Source: Megasphaera cerevisiae DSM 20462 (GTDB lineage Bacteria; Bacillota; Negativicutes; Veillonellales; Megasphaeraceae). Taken from it: a stretch of 59,826 nucleotides of DNA. Location of the stretch: assembly GCF_001045675.1 (NCBI RefSeq), contig NZ_LEKT01000014.1, positions 1-59,826 on the forward strand, given 5' to 3'. Below, piece by piece: positions 26,217 through 36,600 of the stretch; the first letter of the stretch is position 1; every line of letters starts with the position of its first letter. The translations under genes and the position numbers were made by a program. The notes beneath the pieces were generated by a model. That model was not told the DNA's origin. It ran no database searches and saw only the letters and a program-made list of their open reading frames with translations.

Positions 26217-27971
26217 TTATAATTTTTGTAAAACAGAAGTATTTTCAGACGGCTTCGGCGTTTCCTTTGGCCGCTGCTCCAAATGCCGTGCAATTGTTTC
26301 TGCCAATTCATTGGCGACGGCTTCTTCTTCAAAGACAATGCAATCCGTTCCGGATTGGCGCAGCAGTTCTCCATCATAGAAGAATCGGGTCCGAGCAAAA
26401 ATTTCCATGCGGGGATTGCTGTTTTTAGCTGCAACGGACGCAGCAGCAGCACCGGCCGCATCAGGAATTGTAATAACAAAGCAGAGCGCTTTTTCTATTC
26501 CGGCAGCTTTTAATACTTCTTCCCGTGACACGTCGCCATATATGGCCAATTTTCCCTGATGGTGCAATTCAGATACCGTATTGATATTCATATCCACAAT
26601 GACCGGTTCCAATCCATATTTTTCCAATATAGAAACCGCTTTCTTACCAGCAGGGCCATAGCCGGCAATCACAGCTCGCGGAGCTTCCGAATTGCATTCC
26701 TGCACATCCTGCTCACATATCTCTTTGATTTTTTCAGTATTCGCCGCTGTGCGGTAATTCAACAAATGCCAAAGCCATGAATTTCCCTTAGCCCATGCTT
26801 CGGCGGCGGGGACGTGATTCATAAAAAACGGATTGGCAGCAATCGACACCATTGCACAAACGATAAGGACACTGTAAATATCCTGCGAAATCAACCCCAG
26901 AGAGTATCCTGTCTGTGCCAAAATGAAGGAAAACTCACCGACCTGGGCCAAGCTTGCCGCTACCGTAAAGGCTGTCGTTACCGAATATCCCAAAACCGCA
27001 ACGATCAAAACTGTTGCCAACGGCTTTATCAATATGACAATCAAGAACGATATCAATACGATTCCCGGCCGCTCCAGCAAAAATGCCGGATTAAAAAGCA
27101 TTCCAACGGAAAGGAAAAAAAGAACGGCAAAAGCATCACGTAGGGGAATCAATTCTGCCCCGGCCTGATGACTAACATGGCTTTTGCCAACAACCATTCC
27201 CCCTAAAAAAGCCCCTAGTGCAAAAGATGCATTAAAGATATAAGCTGCCGTAACAGCCGTAAGAAACGCCGCGGCCAGCACGGTAAGCGTAAACAGTTCC
27301 TGTGAACGGGTTTGCACGATTTTTTTCAGCAGCCACGGCATAAGCCGCCCGCCGACTACAATGACCAACCCCCATAACATAGCCAACTTGGCTATGGCAA
27401 GAGATACTGACCACAGCAGCATCGTCACTGAAAGCCCGGTTCCAGCTGCCAGTGACGGCCCCACTGCAGGCAGCAGTACCAGCATAAGCACCGTAAATAT
27501 ATCTTCAACGACCAGCCAGCCTACAGCAACTGTTCCATGAATGGTATCCAGTTTACCACTGTCCGTAAGTACCCGCAGCAGCACAACTGTACTGGCAACG
27601 GATAGACCCAGTCCTAAAATAAGGCCTTCAACAAAAGAATACCCTAAAGCCATAGCAGCTGCAATACCACACAACGTAGCTGCCAGACACTGTACGATTG
27701 CACCCGGAATAGCGACTCCTTTTACCTCCAGCAAGTCCTCCATATGAAAATGGAGTCCTACGCCGAACATAAGTAAAATAATCCCCACTTCTGCTAAATT
27801 ATTAGTCAGATCACTATCGGCTACAAAGCCGGGCATGTTGGGACCGATTAAAAAACCCGCTGCCAGATATCCCACAATGGGAGATAATCCCACACGCCGC
27901 GCCATGTATCCAAAAAGCAAAGCCAGACCAAAACCAATCGCCAGAATTTCCAGTAAATGATATGTATGCAA
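26217..27971 (-). CDS. CPA2 cation:proton antiporter with TrkA-N domain (YbaL/KefB type)
   Basis: About 584 residues. Twelve or so helices (residues 1-390) with the CPA2 pattern GYLAAGFLIGPNMPGF and VGIILLMFGVGLHF; then a Rossmann RCK/TrkA-N domain (AVIAGYGPAGKKAVSILEKY) at about 415-560. It likely exchanges K+ or Na+ for protons under NAD(H) or thiol control. Start choice: TTG at 27971 has GAGG 8 bases upstream and gives MHTYHLL, like YbaL; a GTG at 27980 would overlap that site. Confidence 0.88.
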   Translation of the reverse strand: MHTYHLLEILAIGFGLALLFGYMARRVGLSPIVGYLAAGFLIGPNMPGFVADSDLTNNLAEVGIILLMFGVGLHFHMEDLLEVKGVAIPGAIVQCLAATLCGIAAAMALGYSFVEGLILGLGLSVASTVVLLRVLTDSGKLDTIHGTVAVGWLVVEDIFTVLMLVLLPAVGPSLAAGTGLSVTMLLWSVSLAIAKLAMLWGLVIVVGGRLMPWLLKKIVQTRSQELFTLTVLAAAFLTAVTAAYIFNASFALGAFLGGMVVGKSHVSHQAGAELIPLRDAFAVLFFLSVGMLFNPAFLLERPGIVLISFLIVILIKPLATVLIVAVLGYSVTTAFTVAASLAQVGEFSFILAQTGYSLGLISQDIYSVLIVCAMVSIAANPFFMNHVPAAEAWAKGNSWLWHLLNYRTAANTEKIKEICEQDVQECNSEAPRAVIAGYGPAGKKAVSILEKYGLEPVIVDMNINTVSELHHQGKLAIYGDVSREEVLKAAGIEKALCFVITIPDAAGAAAASVAAKNSNPRMEIFARTRFFYDGELLRQSGTDCIVFEEEAVANELAETIARHLEQRPKETPKPSENTSVLQKL

Positions 27972-28165
27972 TGCTGCCACCTCTTTTCTAGTATTTATGA
28001 AATAATAACAATTATTTATTGCTATTATACAGTAAAATAAGAATCATGTATACCTAAAAGAAAATTGTTCTTATTACTTATGTTATTTTAGCATAGATTC
28101 ATCGATTAATATTCTTTCTGTTGATGCGTTTTTTTTATTAATCTTTTTCTGTTTTTATAAAGTGC

Positions 28166-28196
28166 TTGACTTAAAGCTAACTTTAAGTGTTATGAT
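28166..28196 (+). promoter_or_regulatory. MerR-type promoter with a spacer palindrome
   Basis: TTGACT (28166-28171) and TATGAT (28191-28196) are 19 bases apart, the long spacing of MerR-activated promoters. The spacer holds the perfect palindrome ACTTAAAG-CTAA-CTTTAAGT (28169-28188). Its core CTTAAAG-N4-CTTTAAG equals, as I recall it, the operator of the aldehyde-responsive MerR/NmlR-family regulator AdhR of Bacillus subtilis. Confidence 0.7.
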
Positions 28197-28245
28197 ATTA
28201 TTATTAATTTAGTTGTAGTGTAATCGAACCTCAGGAGGAGTATGC

Positions 28246-29550
28246 ATGAACAAGAAAAAACTTACTGCACTGCTGATTCCGGTCTTCGTAATCACGTGTG
28301 CTGCCGCTTATACGTTTATTCCTGGCGCCAAAACAATAACACAGCAGAGTCTGAGAGCCACAAAATCCGTTGCCGCACATTATGAACTGACCAGCAGTGT
28401 CGATGCTATGAATATACGACAAGTTATTACAAAAGACAGCGCGACATCCCGGACCTTTATGTGGCAATCTGAGCTTGCCGAAAAAGATGCCGTCGTCGAA
28501 TACCGCCGCCAAGGGGCTGATGATATTCTGAAATCAGCGGCAACAAACGAACGCTTTACCGACGATAACGTCACAACCTATATACATACGGCAACCGTTA
28601 CTGACCTGATTCCGGGCACAGCATACAAATACCGTATCGGTTACGGTAAAAAGCGGAGCGAATGGATGCCTTTTCACACAGCACAGGGAAATAATTTTAA
28701 GGCTCTTATTTTCCCTGACTCTCAATCCAGCGACTATAGTGCCTGGGCAGCTACTTTGGATCCTGCCTGGCAGGCAAACAGCGATGCTCAATTTTTCATC
28801 AATATGGGCGATCTTGTAGATAATGGACAGGATCATTATCAATGGAATGCTTGGTTTGATGTGGTAGAAAATATGTCCCGTCAAATCCCAATTGCCCCTG
28901 TAATGGGAAATCACGAAACATATGATCGAGATTGGCAGGTCCGCAGGCCAATAGCTTACACTCATTTTTTTTCCTTACCGGCAGTAACACCTGACAAATA
29001 TCAAAATCAATATTACTCTTTTGATTATGGTGATGTCCACTTTGCCGTTTTAAATACACAGATGTCCGAGCTGACCCAATTTCAGCCAGATATGCTGCAG
29101 GATGAAATCAACTGGTTTAAGGAAGATATGTCCCAAACAACAAAAAAATGGAAGGTTGTTCTTATGCACAAGGATCCCCTTCAGTATGCGTTTCAAAGCA
29201 GACCGCAGCCCCGTGAAGAAGGTTTTTCTGAAGAAGGAACGGTTTGGATGCCACTCTTTGATAAATACAATATTGATGTCGTATTATCGGCCCATCTGCA
29301 CACCTATCGTACCCGCGGTCATATCCGTAATTTCCGGCGCGATGCGGACGGCCCTCTGTATATTATTACCGGTGTCGCCGGCAACGTCCGGTATCCGAGT
29401 TTATGGAAGCAGCACAGTCTTGACGAATATATTGCTCCACAGCCGGAAACAGATAATTATCTGACGCTGGAAGCTTCGGAAAACGCTCTCACAATTACAG
29501 GTTTTTTACCGTCTGGAGAACAACTGAATGCAGTATCCGTAAATAAATAG
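28246..29550 (+). CDS. Exported purple-acid-phosphatase-like metallophosphoesterase
   Basis: 434 residues, ATG behind AGGAGGAG. Signal peptide or anchor 1-24; a fibronectin-III-like N-domain (about 50-140, VTDLIPGTAYKYRIGY), then the metallophosphoesterase domain with MGDLVDNGQ, GNHETYD, LMHKDP and SAHLHTYRTRG. The first metal motif is PDSQSSD rather than a DxH, a deviation. It probably releases phosphate from organic esters outside the inner membrane. It is alone, behind a MerR-type promoter, and ends in a terminator shared with lctP. Confidence 0.88.
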   Translation: MNKKKLTALLIPVFVITCAAAYTFIPGAKTITQQSLRATKSVAAHYELTSSVDAMNIRQVITKDSATSRTFMWQSELAEKDAVVEYRRQGADDILKSAATNERFTDDNVTTYIHTATVTDLIPGTAYKYRIGYGKKRSEWMPFHTAQGNNFKALIFPDSQSSDYSAWAATLDPAWQANSDAQFFINMGDLVDNGQDHYQWNAWFDVVENMSRQIPIAPVMGNHETYDRDWQVRRPIAYTHFFSLPAVTPDKYQNQYYSFDYGDVHFAVLNTQMSELTQFQPDMLQDEINWFKEDMSQTTKKWKVVLMHKDPLQYAFQSRPQPREEGFSEEGTVWMPLFDKYNIDVVLSAHLHTYRTRGHIRNFRRDADGPLYIITGVAGNVRYPSLWKQHSLDEYIAPQPETDNYLTLEASENALTITGFLPSGEQLNAVSVNK

Positions 29551-29561
29551 TATAGCAAAGC

Positions 29562-29591
29562 AAAAACGGCTGCCCACATGGACAGCCGTTT
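29562..29591. terminator. Bidirectional terminator
   Basis: AAACGGCTG-C-CC pairs with GG-A-CAGCCGTTT around ACAT, one mismatch, between the convergent phosphatase and lactate permease genes. Confidence 0.8.
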
Positions 29592-29631
29592 ATATATCTT
29601 TCCCTTATGTCATGAATACCCTACATCCCTC

Positions 29632-31224
29632 TTAGAGAAAAATACTTTGACCAAAATAGCAGCAAATACCAGCAATAATGATATAGAAGACAAAATATTT
29701 TGCGATTTTCTGCATGATAACATTGGCCCAAATGCTTTTACGCAATTCGTCAGCCTTGCCTTCCTCAACTTTATTCTCTTTAATATATGCTTCCAAGGCC
29801 GGAGCTACAGCCCCGATACCAATAGCAATACTTTGCGGAGAAAACATTTTACCGATACCGGCCGACGCAGAATTGCAAGCCGCCAGCCAAAGAGCCAATT
29901 GGCTATTGCCTGGTGACATCTGCTGTGCTGCCGCAGTCTGCAACGGCCCAAAAAGAACGTTGCTGTTTGTACCGGAACCCGTAATAAAAGCACCTAGTGC
30001 ACCGACCAGCGGAGCAAACGCAGGGTACATAGTACCCGTAGCTGCAACAAGAGCCCCAGCAATTTCTGCTGTCATGCCACTATAGGTCATCAATTTTGCC
30101 GTCATAACAACAGCAATAATTGTAATATATGTAAACTTCAAGCCCTTGAACGTGCTTCCTAACACGCCCAGCATTTCACCAAATCCAGTTTTCTGCACGG
30201 CTCCACCGATAAAGGCAGAAAGGAAAATCATAATACCCGGCGTTGCAATCCAAACAAAGGTATACGGTTTGGCACCAACTCCCTGATAAATGCTGACAGA
30301 GGTACGAATCGTGTTAAGCGGTCCATTGATAGCCGGAACCAAATTGGAGGTAATGATCAGCAAAATAAAAATTAAAATAAACGGCATGGCAGCTACAATC
30401 CCTTCATTTGAAGAGACATTGTGCGCTTCTGCTTCGACCCGGTATTCCGGATCATCAATTTTAAAGACTTTGGCACAAATAACGATAACACCCATAATAA
30501 TAATCGACGGAGCAATAACTGCCAATTCAGGCCCCAGTGTCGAGGTAATAAGCAATTCTGGAAGAGCCAGCGCCAAACCAGCAAATAAAGTAGGCAGAAA
30601 TACACCTTTCAACGCTTTGACACCACTGCCCATAATCATAACAACAAAGAACGGGCTGAGAATATCTAAAATAAAAAGCTGATATGTAATAAATTTACCT
30701 AGGCTGAGCGGGTCCAATCCGGTTAAAGAAGCCAAGGTAGTTGTCGGAATTGCAATCGATCCGAATGTCGTTGGCACGGAATTGGCAACAAGACAAGCCA
30801 AAATAGATTTAAGAGGGTTAAAGCCAAGTCCCACCATCATAGCTGCCGGAATAGCAACGGCGGTACCAAATCCTGCCATGCCTTCCATGAAAGCCCCAAA
30901 GCCCCATGCAAGAAGCAGTGATATGATACGCATATCCGGACTAACACTTGTCAGCATTGTTTTAATCGTATCCATAGCCTTCGTATGTACTACGAGGTTA
31001 TAGGTAAAAATAGCCGCTGTAATAACAAGCAAAATAGGCCAAATGGCAAGAGCCACACCTTCCAGCGCACCAGAGGCCATAATGCCGGCTTCTTTTCCAA
31101 ATGGAACTACGGCAACAATAAATGAAATGATAACTGCAATTGAGCAGGCCTTCCATGCGGGCACCTTAAAAATTGCCAGGCCTACAATTAGCCAAAGAAT
31201 CGGTAATAATGCCAAAATAACCAT
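29632..31224 (-). CDS. L-lactate permease (LctP family)
   Basis: 530 residues, about 13 membrane helices. Family signatures: GFGAFMEGMAGFGTAVAIPAAMMVGLG and FGSIAIPTTTLASLTG near the middle, and the late GSGTNSNVLFGPLQTAAAQ. It imports lactate with protons, fitting a lactate-fermenting Negativicute. ATG behind AGGAGG. Single gene with a long AT-rich upstream region. Confidence 0.93.
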   Translation of the reverse strand: MVILALLPILWLIVGLAIFKVPAWKACSIAVIISFIVAVVPFGKEAGIMASGALEGVALAIWPILLVITAAIFTYNLVVHTKAMDTIKTMLTSVSPDMRIISLLLAWGFGAFMEGMAGFGTAVAIPAAMMVGLGFNPLKSILACLVANSVPTTFGSIAIPTTTLASLTGLDPLSLGKFITYQLFILDILSPFFVVMIMGSGVKALKGVFLPTLFAGLALALPELLITSTLGPELAVIAPSIIIMGVIVICAKVFKIDDPEYRVEAEAHNVSSNEGIVAAMPFILIFILLIITSNLVPAINGPLNTIRTSVSIYQGVGAKPYTFVWIATPGIMIFLSAFIGGAVQKTGFGEMLGVLGSTFKGLKFTYITIIAVVMTAKLMTYSGMTAEIAGALVAATGTMYPAFAPLVGALGAFITGSGTNSNVLFGPLQTAAAQQMSPGNSQLALWLAACNSASAGIGKMFSPQSIAIGIGAVAPALEAYIKENKVEEGKADELRKSIWANVIMQKIAKYFVFYIIIAGICCYFGQSIFL

Positions 31225-31990
31225 ATTATTTCATCCTCCTGTTTGTATTTTAATACAAAAAAAGTAAAGCATTCTTCCATTTTCACAAGCTTTCACAGCG
31301 GAGACACCTTGCCCGAATCATGTATTGCACAAAATAATTCTTTCGGCTGTCTTATGCGCCCTGTGATATTAAGCTCTCTTTATCACCTGCATTTCTTTAT
31401 TTTTTTCCCTTTTAATAATTCCATACATTCTTTCCGTAATTTTCAAGGGTTTACTATCCTTATTTATTATTATAATGCATTTTTCGAATAAAGCAATATT
31501 CTATTCAATCATCGCAATATTAAAATATCTCCATTCTTTTTTAGCAACATTATGTATATTCATTTTTAAATTTCTTATTAAGCATAGATGTATAATACGT
31601 TTATTTATGTAGCTTTATTACTTTGCTCTATATATTTATCAGATATAGAGCACCTCTTCAAAATATTCTTCTAAAAACGATTTATCGATAATATCCCTGA
31701 AATTTTCAAATCATTGCAAAGGTATATCTGCCTGCCGTATATTTTCGTAGATAGTCCGAGACGTAATGAAAACAATCAGTAGTCTAAAAAAAAATGTCCA
31801 GCCAGGAAAATACAGCTGCAAGACTATATTTTTTTATCCGCTTTCGCTTTTTCCTTACCTCTCCTATCTTATTCATCAAATTAATTTTATCCTGCTTTAT
31901 GCGTGCAATACCATAAAAATATGGTATAATAAAATCAATCCGAAAGTTCTTTCAAAACATACGGAAATGAATCTATAAGGAGGAAGGACT
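31225..31990. other. Long AT-rich intergenic region
   Basis: 766 bases without a credible gene. It should hold the lactate permease promoter (minus) and the DUF1858 gene promoter (plus). A clean inverted repeat GCTCTATAT / ATATAGAGC (31625-31633 and 31643-31651, 9-base loop) stands alone in the middle and could be an operator or RNA hairpin. No RNA gene recognised. Confidence 0.45.
31908..31930 (+). promoter_or_regulatory. -10 element overlapped by a palindrome, upstream of the DUF1858 gene
   Basis: ATACCATA-AAAA-TATGGTAT (31908-31927) overlaps a perfect TATAAT (31925-31930), about 60 bases before the ATG. A repressor bound there would block the promoter. No good -35 is seen, which suggests activator dependence; this is inference. 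Confidence 0.5.
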
Positions 31991-32197
31991 ATGCCAGTAA
32001 TCACAAGAGACACCGGTATTATCGAAGCTGTTCAAAAATATCCGCAGATTATTGAAATTTTCCAGGATTATGGTCTTGGCTGCGTGGGCTGCATGGCAGC
32101 ACATTTTGAAACAATCGGCGAAGGCGCCGGCGCGCACGGTATTGATGTAGACGCTCTGATCGCTGATATCAATGATTGCATCACCGATAACAAATAA
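31991..32197 (+). CDS. DUF1858 domain protein (ScdA_N-like, redox-disulfide)
   Basis: 68 residues, ATG behind AAGGAGGAAGGACT. The whole protein is one DUF1858 domain: it begins with the TRDTGIIEAVQKYPQIIEIF segment and has the disulfide motif GLGCVGCMAAHFETI. Such domains accompany hybrid-cluster and Fe-S repair proteins and are thought to sense redox state or nitric oxide. It stands alone with its own terminator. Confidence 0.88.
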   Translation: MPVITRDTGIIEAVQKYPQIIEIFQDYGLGCVGCMAAHFETIGEGAGAHGIDVDALIADINDCITDNK

Positions 32198-32211
32198 TAA
32201 TATGAAATGCC

Positions 32212-32257
32212 AAAAAAGACTGAGTCTCATGTGAATACATGTACTCAGTCTTTTTTT
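32212..32257 (+). terminator. Terminator after the DUF1858 gene
   Basis: AAAAAAGACTGAGT pairs with ACTCAGTC plus seven T (32243-32257); works towards the right and, less strongly, for sstT from the other side. Confidence 0.85.
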
Positions 32258-32282
32258 GTGCGCAGACACTATAATTACTATA

Positions 32283-33539
32283 TTATACCCTGGTACGGCC
32301 TATTTTTATTTCGATTGGATTGTCCAGGCTATCCGGATAACCATGACGAGCAAAATCAGCCGCTGCCGTAAATAGAATATCGGTAGATGAATTCAGTGCC
32401 GTTTCTGTCGAATCCTGCAGAACGCCAATAATAAATCCGACACCAACGACCTGCATAGCCAAATCATTGGAAATTCCAAACAAACTGCATGCCATTGGAA
32501 TCAGCAGCAGGGAACCGCCTGCAACACCGGAAGCGCCGCAGGCACCAATCGCTGATAACAGGCTCAGAAGCAGGGCAGTTGGAAAATCCACATAGATTCC
32601 CAATGTATGCACCGCAGCCAGCGTCATAGTGGAGATTGTAATCGCAGCCCCTGCCATATTAATTGTCGCCCCTAAAGGTATCGTGATCGTATAGGTATCG
32701 GCATTCACGCCCAACTGCTTGGCCAATGTAAGATTAACAGGAATATTAGCAGCGGAGCTGCGCGTAAAAAAGGCTGTCACACCAGAAAGTTTTATACATT
32801 TCCACACCAGCGGATATGGATTGCGTTTGATTTTAAAGTATACAATAACCGGATTGATAACAAAGGCAAAAAGCAGCATACTTCCCAGCAAAAGCACCAG
32901 CAGCTTTGCATATCCCATAAGAGCACCCATTCCATTAGAGGAAATGGAATCAGCAACAAGTCCCATAATGCCGAACGGCGCAAAACGAATGATCCATTGT
33001 ACGCATAACGTAACAGCGTGGGCGCAATCATCAAGGACATTTTTGGTTGTCCCGGAAACACGCCGCAATGCGATGCCCAGAAGGATGGCCCAACCAAGAA
33101 TACCGATATAGTTACCTTCTGTAAGAGCATGTATCGGATTATCAACAATATTTTTCAGCAGTGTAATCAACACTTCTGCAATCCCTTCCGGTGCTTTATT
33201 TGCTGCGGCACTGACATCAAGCTGCAGTGTAAGCGGAAATACAAAACTGATGGCAACGGCAAATAAAGCCGCTAAAAAAGTTCCGATCAAATATAATATA
33301 ATGACTGATTCGATATTAGAATCATGTCCGGCCTGTTTTCTGCTCAACGCAGATGCCACAAGCACAAAAACCAATACCGGCGCAATCCCCTTCAGCGCGC
33401 CTACAAACAAAATGCCCAGCAGAGACAATTCTTTTCCTGCCGCTGGAAACACCACAGCGACAGCGATCCCGATAATCAGTCCGATAATAATTTGCTTAAT
33501 CAGGCTGACTCTTGTAAAAAATTTTGTCAAACAATTCAT
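32283..33539 (-). CDS. sstT: Serine/threonine:Na+ symporter
   Basis: 418 residues with the dicarboxylate/amino-acid:cation symporter fold. Signatures: VALIKQ-like start [32 protein letters not shown] (the serine-rich hairpin) and [16 protein letters not shown]. SstT imports L-serine and L-threonine with sodium. ATG behind AAAGGGGGA. Single gene. Confidence 0.94.
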   Translation of the reverse strand: MNCLTKFFTRVSLIKQIIIGLIIGIAVAVVFPAAGKELSLLGILFVGALKGIAPVLVFVLVASALSRKQAGHDSNIESVIILYLIGTFLAALFAVAISFVFPLTLQLDVSAAANKAPEGIAEVLITLLKNIVDNPIHALTEGNYIGILGWAILLGIALRRVSGTTKNVLDDCAHAVTLCVQWIIRFAPFGIMGLVADSISSNGMGALMGYAKLLVLLLGSMLLFAFVINPVIVYFKIKRNPYPLVWKCIKLSGVTAFFTRSSAANIPVNLTLAKQLGVNADTYTITIPLGATINMAGAAITISTMTLAAVHTLGIYVDFPTALLLSLLSAIGACGASGVAGGSLLLIPMACSLFGISNDLAMQVVGVGFIIGVLQDSTETALNSSTDILFTAAADFARHGYPDSLDNPIEIKIGRTRV

Positions 33540-33690
33540 GTCAGATCCCCCTTTGATGATATGAAAACACCTGTACTGTAGCGGCTTTATTTATTAACCA
33601 AGTACAGTTGTGTATTATACATCTCACAGGAAATAATTTCAATAGGAATTCAAAAGTATCGATATACAATCCATTACCTGACCATATATT

Positions 33691-33743
33691 AAAAAAATCT
33701 CCGCGCCGTTTCTTTTTTAAACCCAAAACGGCACGAAGATTTT
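33691..33743 (-). terminator. Terminator after ileS
   Basis: A 17-base stem (AAATCTTCGTGCCGTTT with AAACGGCGCGGAGATTT, two wobbles) followed by a run of seven T on the minus strand. Confidence 0.9.
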
Positions 33744-33779
33744 AATTTATAGTTTATATTTTTTCTGCTATCCAGTTAA

Positions 33780-36581
33780 TTAGTCGCCCAGTACCGCTGC
33801 ACAGCGAGAGCACAAGGTCGGATGCCTCGGATCAGCACCGACGGTTTCACTGTGAATCCAGCAGCGTTCACATTTTTCATGGGCAGACGGAACCACAATA
33901 ACCTTCATATCTGGATGATCTTCTCCCGGCACTGCGTCCGCTGGGGCATTCCCTTTAATCAGTTGAACTTCGCTGACAATGAGAAGCATTGCCAATTTAT
34001 CCTTCCACTGAGAAAGAAAATCATACTCTTCACCATCAGCATAAATCGTTACGGCAGCTTCCAGAGCATGCCCGATCTGGTGTGCCTTGCGAGCCCCTTC
34101 AAAAATGCGTGTCAAATCGCGGCGATATGACAAGAAAGCATTCCAACGACCTTCCAAATCGTTGTCAAGATATTCTTTATGCGCTTTAGGCCAATCAGTA
34201 AGAAGTACACTTTCTTCTTTATCGCTGGTCTTGGGCATATACATCCATACTTCCTCTGCCGTAAAGGACAAAACAGGGGAAATAATCTTGACCAGTGTAT
34301 CCAAAATCTGATACATCGCTGTCTGTGCGCTGCGGCGGATCTGTGAATCTGTTTTTTCCGTATACAGGCGGTCTTTAATCACGTCAAGATACATGGCACT
34401 CAGATCGACGGTGCAGAAATTATGGATCGCATGATACATAACGTGAAACTGGTAATTTTCATAAGCTTCCGTAACGGTTTCATATACCTGCTCTAACCGC
34501 AGCAGTACCCATTTATCAAGTTCCGTCATATCTGCATATGCCACGGCATCTGCTTCCGGATTAAAATCATCAAGGTTCCCCAGGAGGTAGCGGAAGGTGT
34601 TGCGAATTTTGCGATATACATCACTGAGCTGCTTCAAAATTTTGGGAGACAGTCGAATATCCCCTTGATAATCAGCCGAGGAAACCCACAAACGCATAAC
34701 GTCCGCGCCATACTGTTCAATGACTTCCTGTGGAGCCACTGTATTGCCGACGGACTTACTCATCTTGCGGCCTTCGCCGTCGACAGTAAAGCCATGTGTC
34801 AAAACAGCTTTATACGGCGCATAGCCATTGATGGCAACAGAGGTCAGCAGTGAAGAGTTAAACCAGCCGCGATGCTGGTCAGAGCCTTCCAGGTACATTT
34901 CGCACGGATAATCCAGATCTGGATCATTATGCAGCACACCTTGATGAGTGCAGCCGCTGTCAAACCACACGTCCATAATATCCGTTTCCTTTTTGAATTC
35001 CGTACCGCCGCAGTGCGGGCAGGCAAAGCCTTCCGGCAGTAATTCCTTTTCATCGTGATTCCACCATGCATCGGAGCCTTCTTCAGCAAACAAGGTCTGC
35101 AAATGAGCAATCGTATCGTCGTTGATAATATGTTCACCGCAGTCTTTGCAATAAAAGATAGGAATGGGAACGCCCCACACACGCTGGCGAGAAATGCACC
35201 AGTCACCACGATCGCGGATCATATTATAAATGCGTTCATGCCCCCATGACGGAATCCATTTTACGCGGTCGATTGCTTCAAGAGCCTTCTGACGATACCC
35301 ATCTACAGATGAAAACCACTGTTCTGTCGCCCGGTAAATGATCGGATTTTTACACCGCCAGCAATGCGCATATTGATGGCGGATGGATCCCTTAGCAAAA
35401 AGCGCACCGATTTCGGCAAGGCGCTTAATAATAGGCACGTTCATATCAAAGGCAAATTTTCCTTCGTACTCCGGAACCATTTTGGTATAGCAGCCATCGG
35501 AGCCGACAGTGCCAATCGGCTTGAGACCCCAGGAAGCATATTTCATGCAGACTTCAAAGTCGTCCTGGCCGTGGTCAGGGGCCGTATGAACAAGGCCGGT
35601 CCCGGCTTCAAGCGTAACGTGAGTTCCTAAGATAATGGGAACCTTACGGTCCGCATAGAATGGGTGCTGGAAGACAAGACCTTCCAGTTGTTTTCCGGTC
35701 ATCACTTCCGGCAGTACTTCGTATGATTCTATTTTACCGGCCTTCATCGTCACGTCAACAAGATCCTTTGCCATAAGCAGATAGTCTTCACCGGTCTTAA
35801 CCCATACATATTCAAATTCTTCATTAGCACAAATCGCCATATTGGCAGGAATAGTCCAAGGCGTCGTCGTCCAAATCAGCGCCGAGACGTTATCCGGATT
35901 AGCTTCTTTGGGCATATGGCAATTCAAATCGACAGCTTTAAATTTGACATACAGAGAAAAAGACTTGATTTCTTTATACTCGATTTCTGCTTCTGCCAAT
36001 GCGGTTTCACAGTGCGGGCACCAATATACAGTCTTCAAGCCTTTGTAAATATATCCTTTTTTAGCCATTTTCCCAAAAACGCCGATCTGAGCCACTTCGA
36101 CAGATTTCTGCAGTGTCAAATACGGATGTTCCCAATCACCGAGAACACCGAACCGGATAAAGTCGGCTTTCTGTTCTTTCACACGTGCCAATGCATAATC
36201 CCGGCACTTAGCTCGCAGATCCAAAGGCGCCATTTCGTGACGGTTGAGACCCGTATCTTTGATAACGGCATGTTCAATAGGAAGGCCATGTGTATCCCAG
36301 CCTGGAACATATTTCGTGTAATACCCATTTTGAGTTTTATATTTCAGGATAATATCTTTTAATACTTTATTCAGCGCATGACCGATATGAAGTTTGCCAT
36401 TAGCATACGGAGGGCCGTCATGCAGAATAAATTTAGGCGCACCATCCCGTTTCTGCAGTCTTTTTTCATAAATAGCATGTTCTTGCCAGAATTTCAAAAA
36501 ATCGGGTTCCCGCTGCGGCAAATTACCGCGCATAGGAAAGTCTGTTTTTGGCAAATGTAACGTCTTACCGTAATCCATCAT
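33780..36581 (-). CDS. ileS: Isoleucine--tRNA ligase
   Basis: 933 residues from the first of two tandem ATGs (36581), preceded by GAGGAGG. The frame is open another 56 codons upstream, but that part lies in the T-box leader. HIGH motif in PPYANGKLHIGHAL, KMSKS in GRKMSKSVGN, editing domain between, and a C-terminal zinc finger (CERCW and CSRCA). Bacterial-type IleS, probably mupirocin-sensitive. T-box control upstream. Confidence 0.97.
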   Translation of the reverse strand: MMDYGKTLHLPKTDFPMRGNLPQREPDFLKFWQEHAIYEKRLQKRDGAPKFILHDGPPYANGKLHIGHALNKVLKDIILKYKTQNGYYTKYVPGWDTHGLPIEHAVIKDTGLNRHEMAPLDLRAKCRDYALARVKEQKADFIRFGVLGDWEHPYLTLQKSVEVAQIGVFGKMAKKGYIYKGLKTVYWCPHCETALAEAEIEYKEIKSFSLYVKFKAVDLNCHMPKEANPDNVSALIWTTTPWTIPANMAICANEEFEYVWVKTGEDYLLMAKDLVDVTMKAGKIESYEVLPEVMTGKQLEGLVFQHPFYADRKVPIILGTHVTLEAGTGLVHTAPDHGQDDFEVCMKYASWGLKPIGTVGSDGCYTKMVPEYEGKFAFDMNVPIIKRLAEIGALFAKGSIRHQYAHCWRCKNPIIYRATEQWFSSVDGYRQKALEAIDRVKWIPSWGHERIYNMIRDRGDWCISRQRVWGVPIPIFYCKDCGEHIINDDTIAHLQTLFAEEGSDAWWNHDEKELLPEGFACPHCGGTEFKKETDIMDVWFDSGCTHQGVLHNDPDLDYPCEMYLEGSDQHRGWFNSSLLTSVAINGYAPYKAVLTHGFTVDGEGRKMSKSVGNTVAPQEVIEQYGADVMRLWVSSADYQGDIRLSPKILKQLSDVYRKIRNTFRYLLGNLDDFNPEADAVAYADMTELDKWVLLRLEQVYETVTEAYENYQFHVMYHAIHNFCTVDLSAMYLDVIKDRLYTEKTDSQIRRSAQTAMYQILDTLVKIISPVLSFTAEEVWMYMPKTSDKEESVLLTDWPKAHKEYLDNDLEGRWNAFLSYRRDLTRIFEGARKAHQIGHALEAAVTIYADGEEYDFLSQWKDKLAMLLIVSEVQLIKGNAPADAVPGEDHPDMKVIVVPSAHEKCERCWIHSETVGADPRHPTLCSRCAAVLGD

Positions 36582-36600
36582 GTTTCCTCCTCTTAATGCT

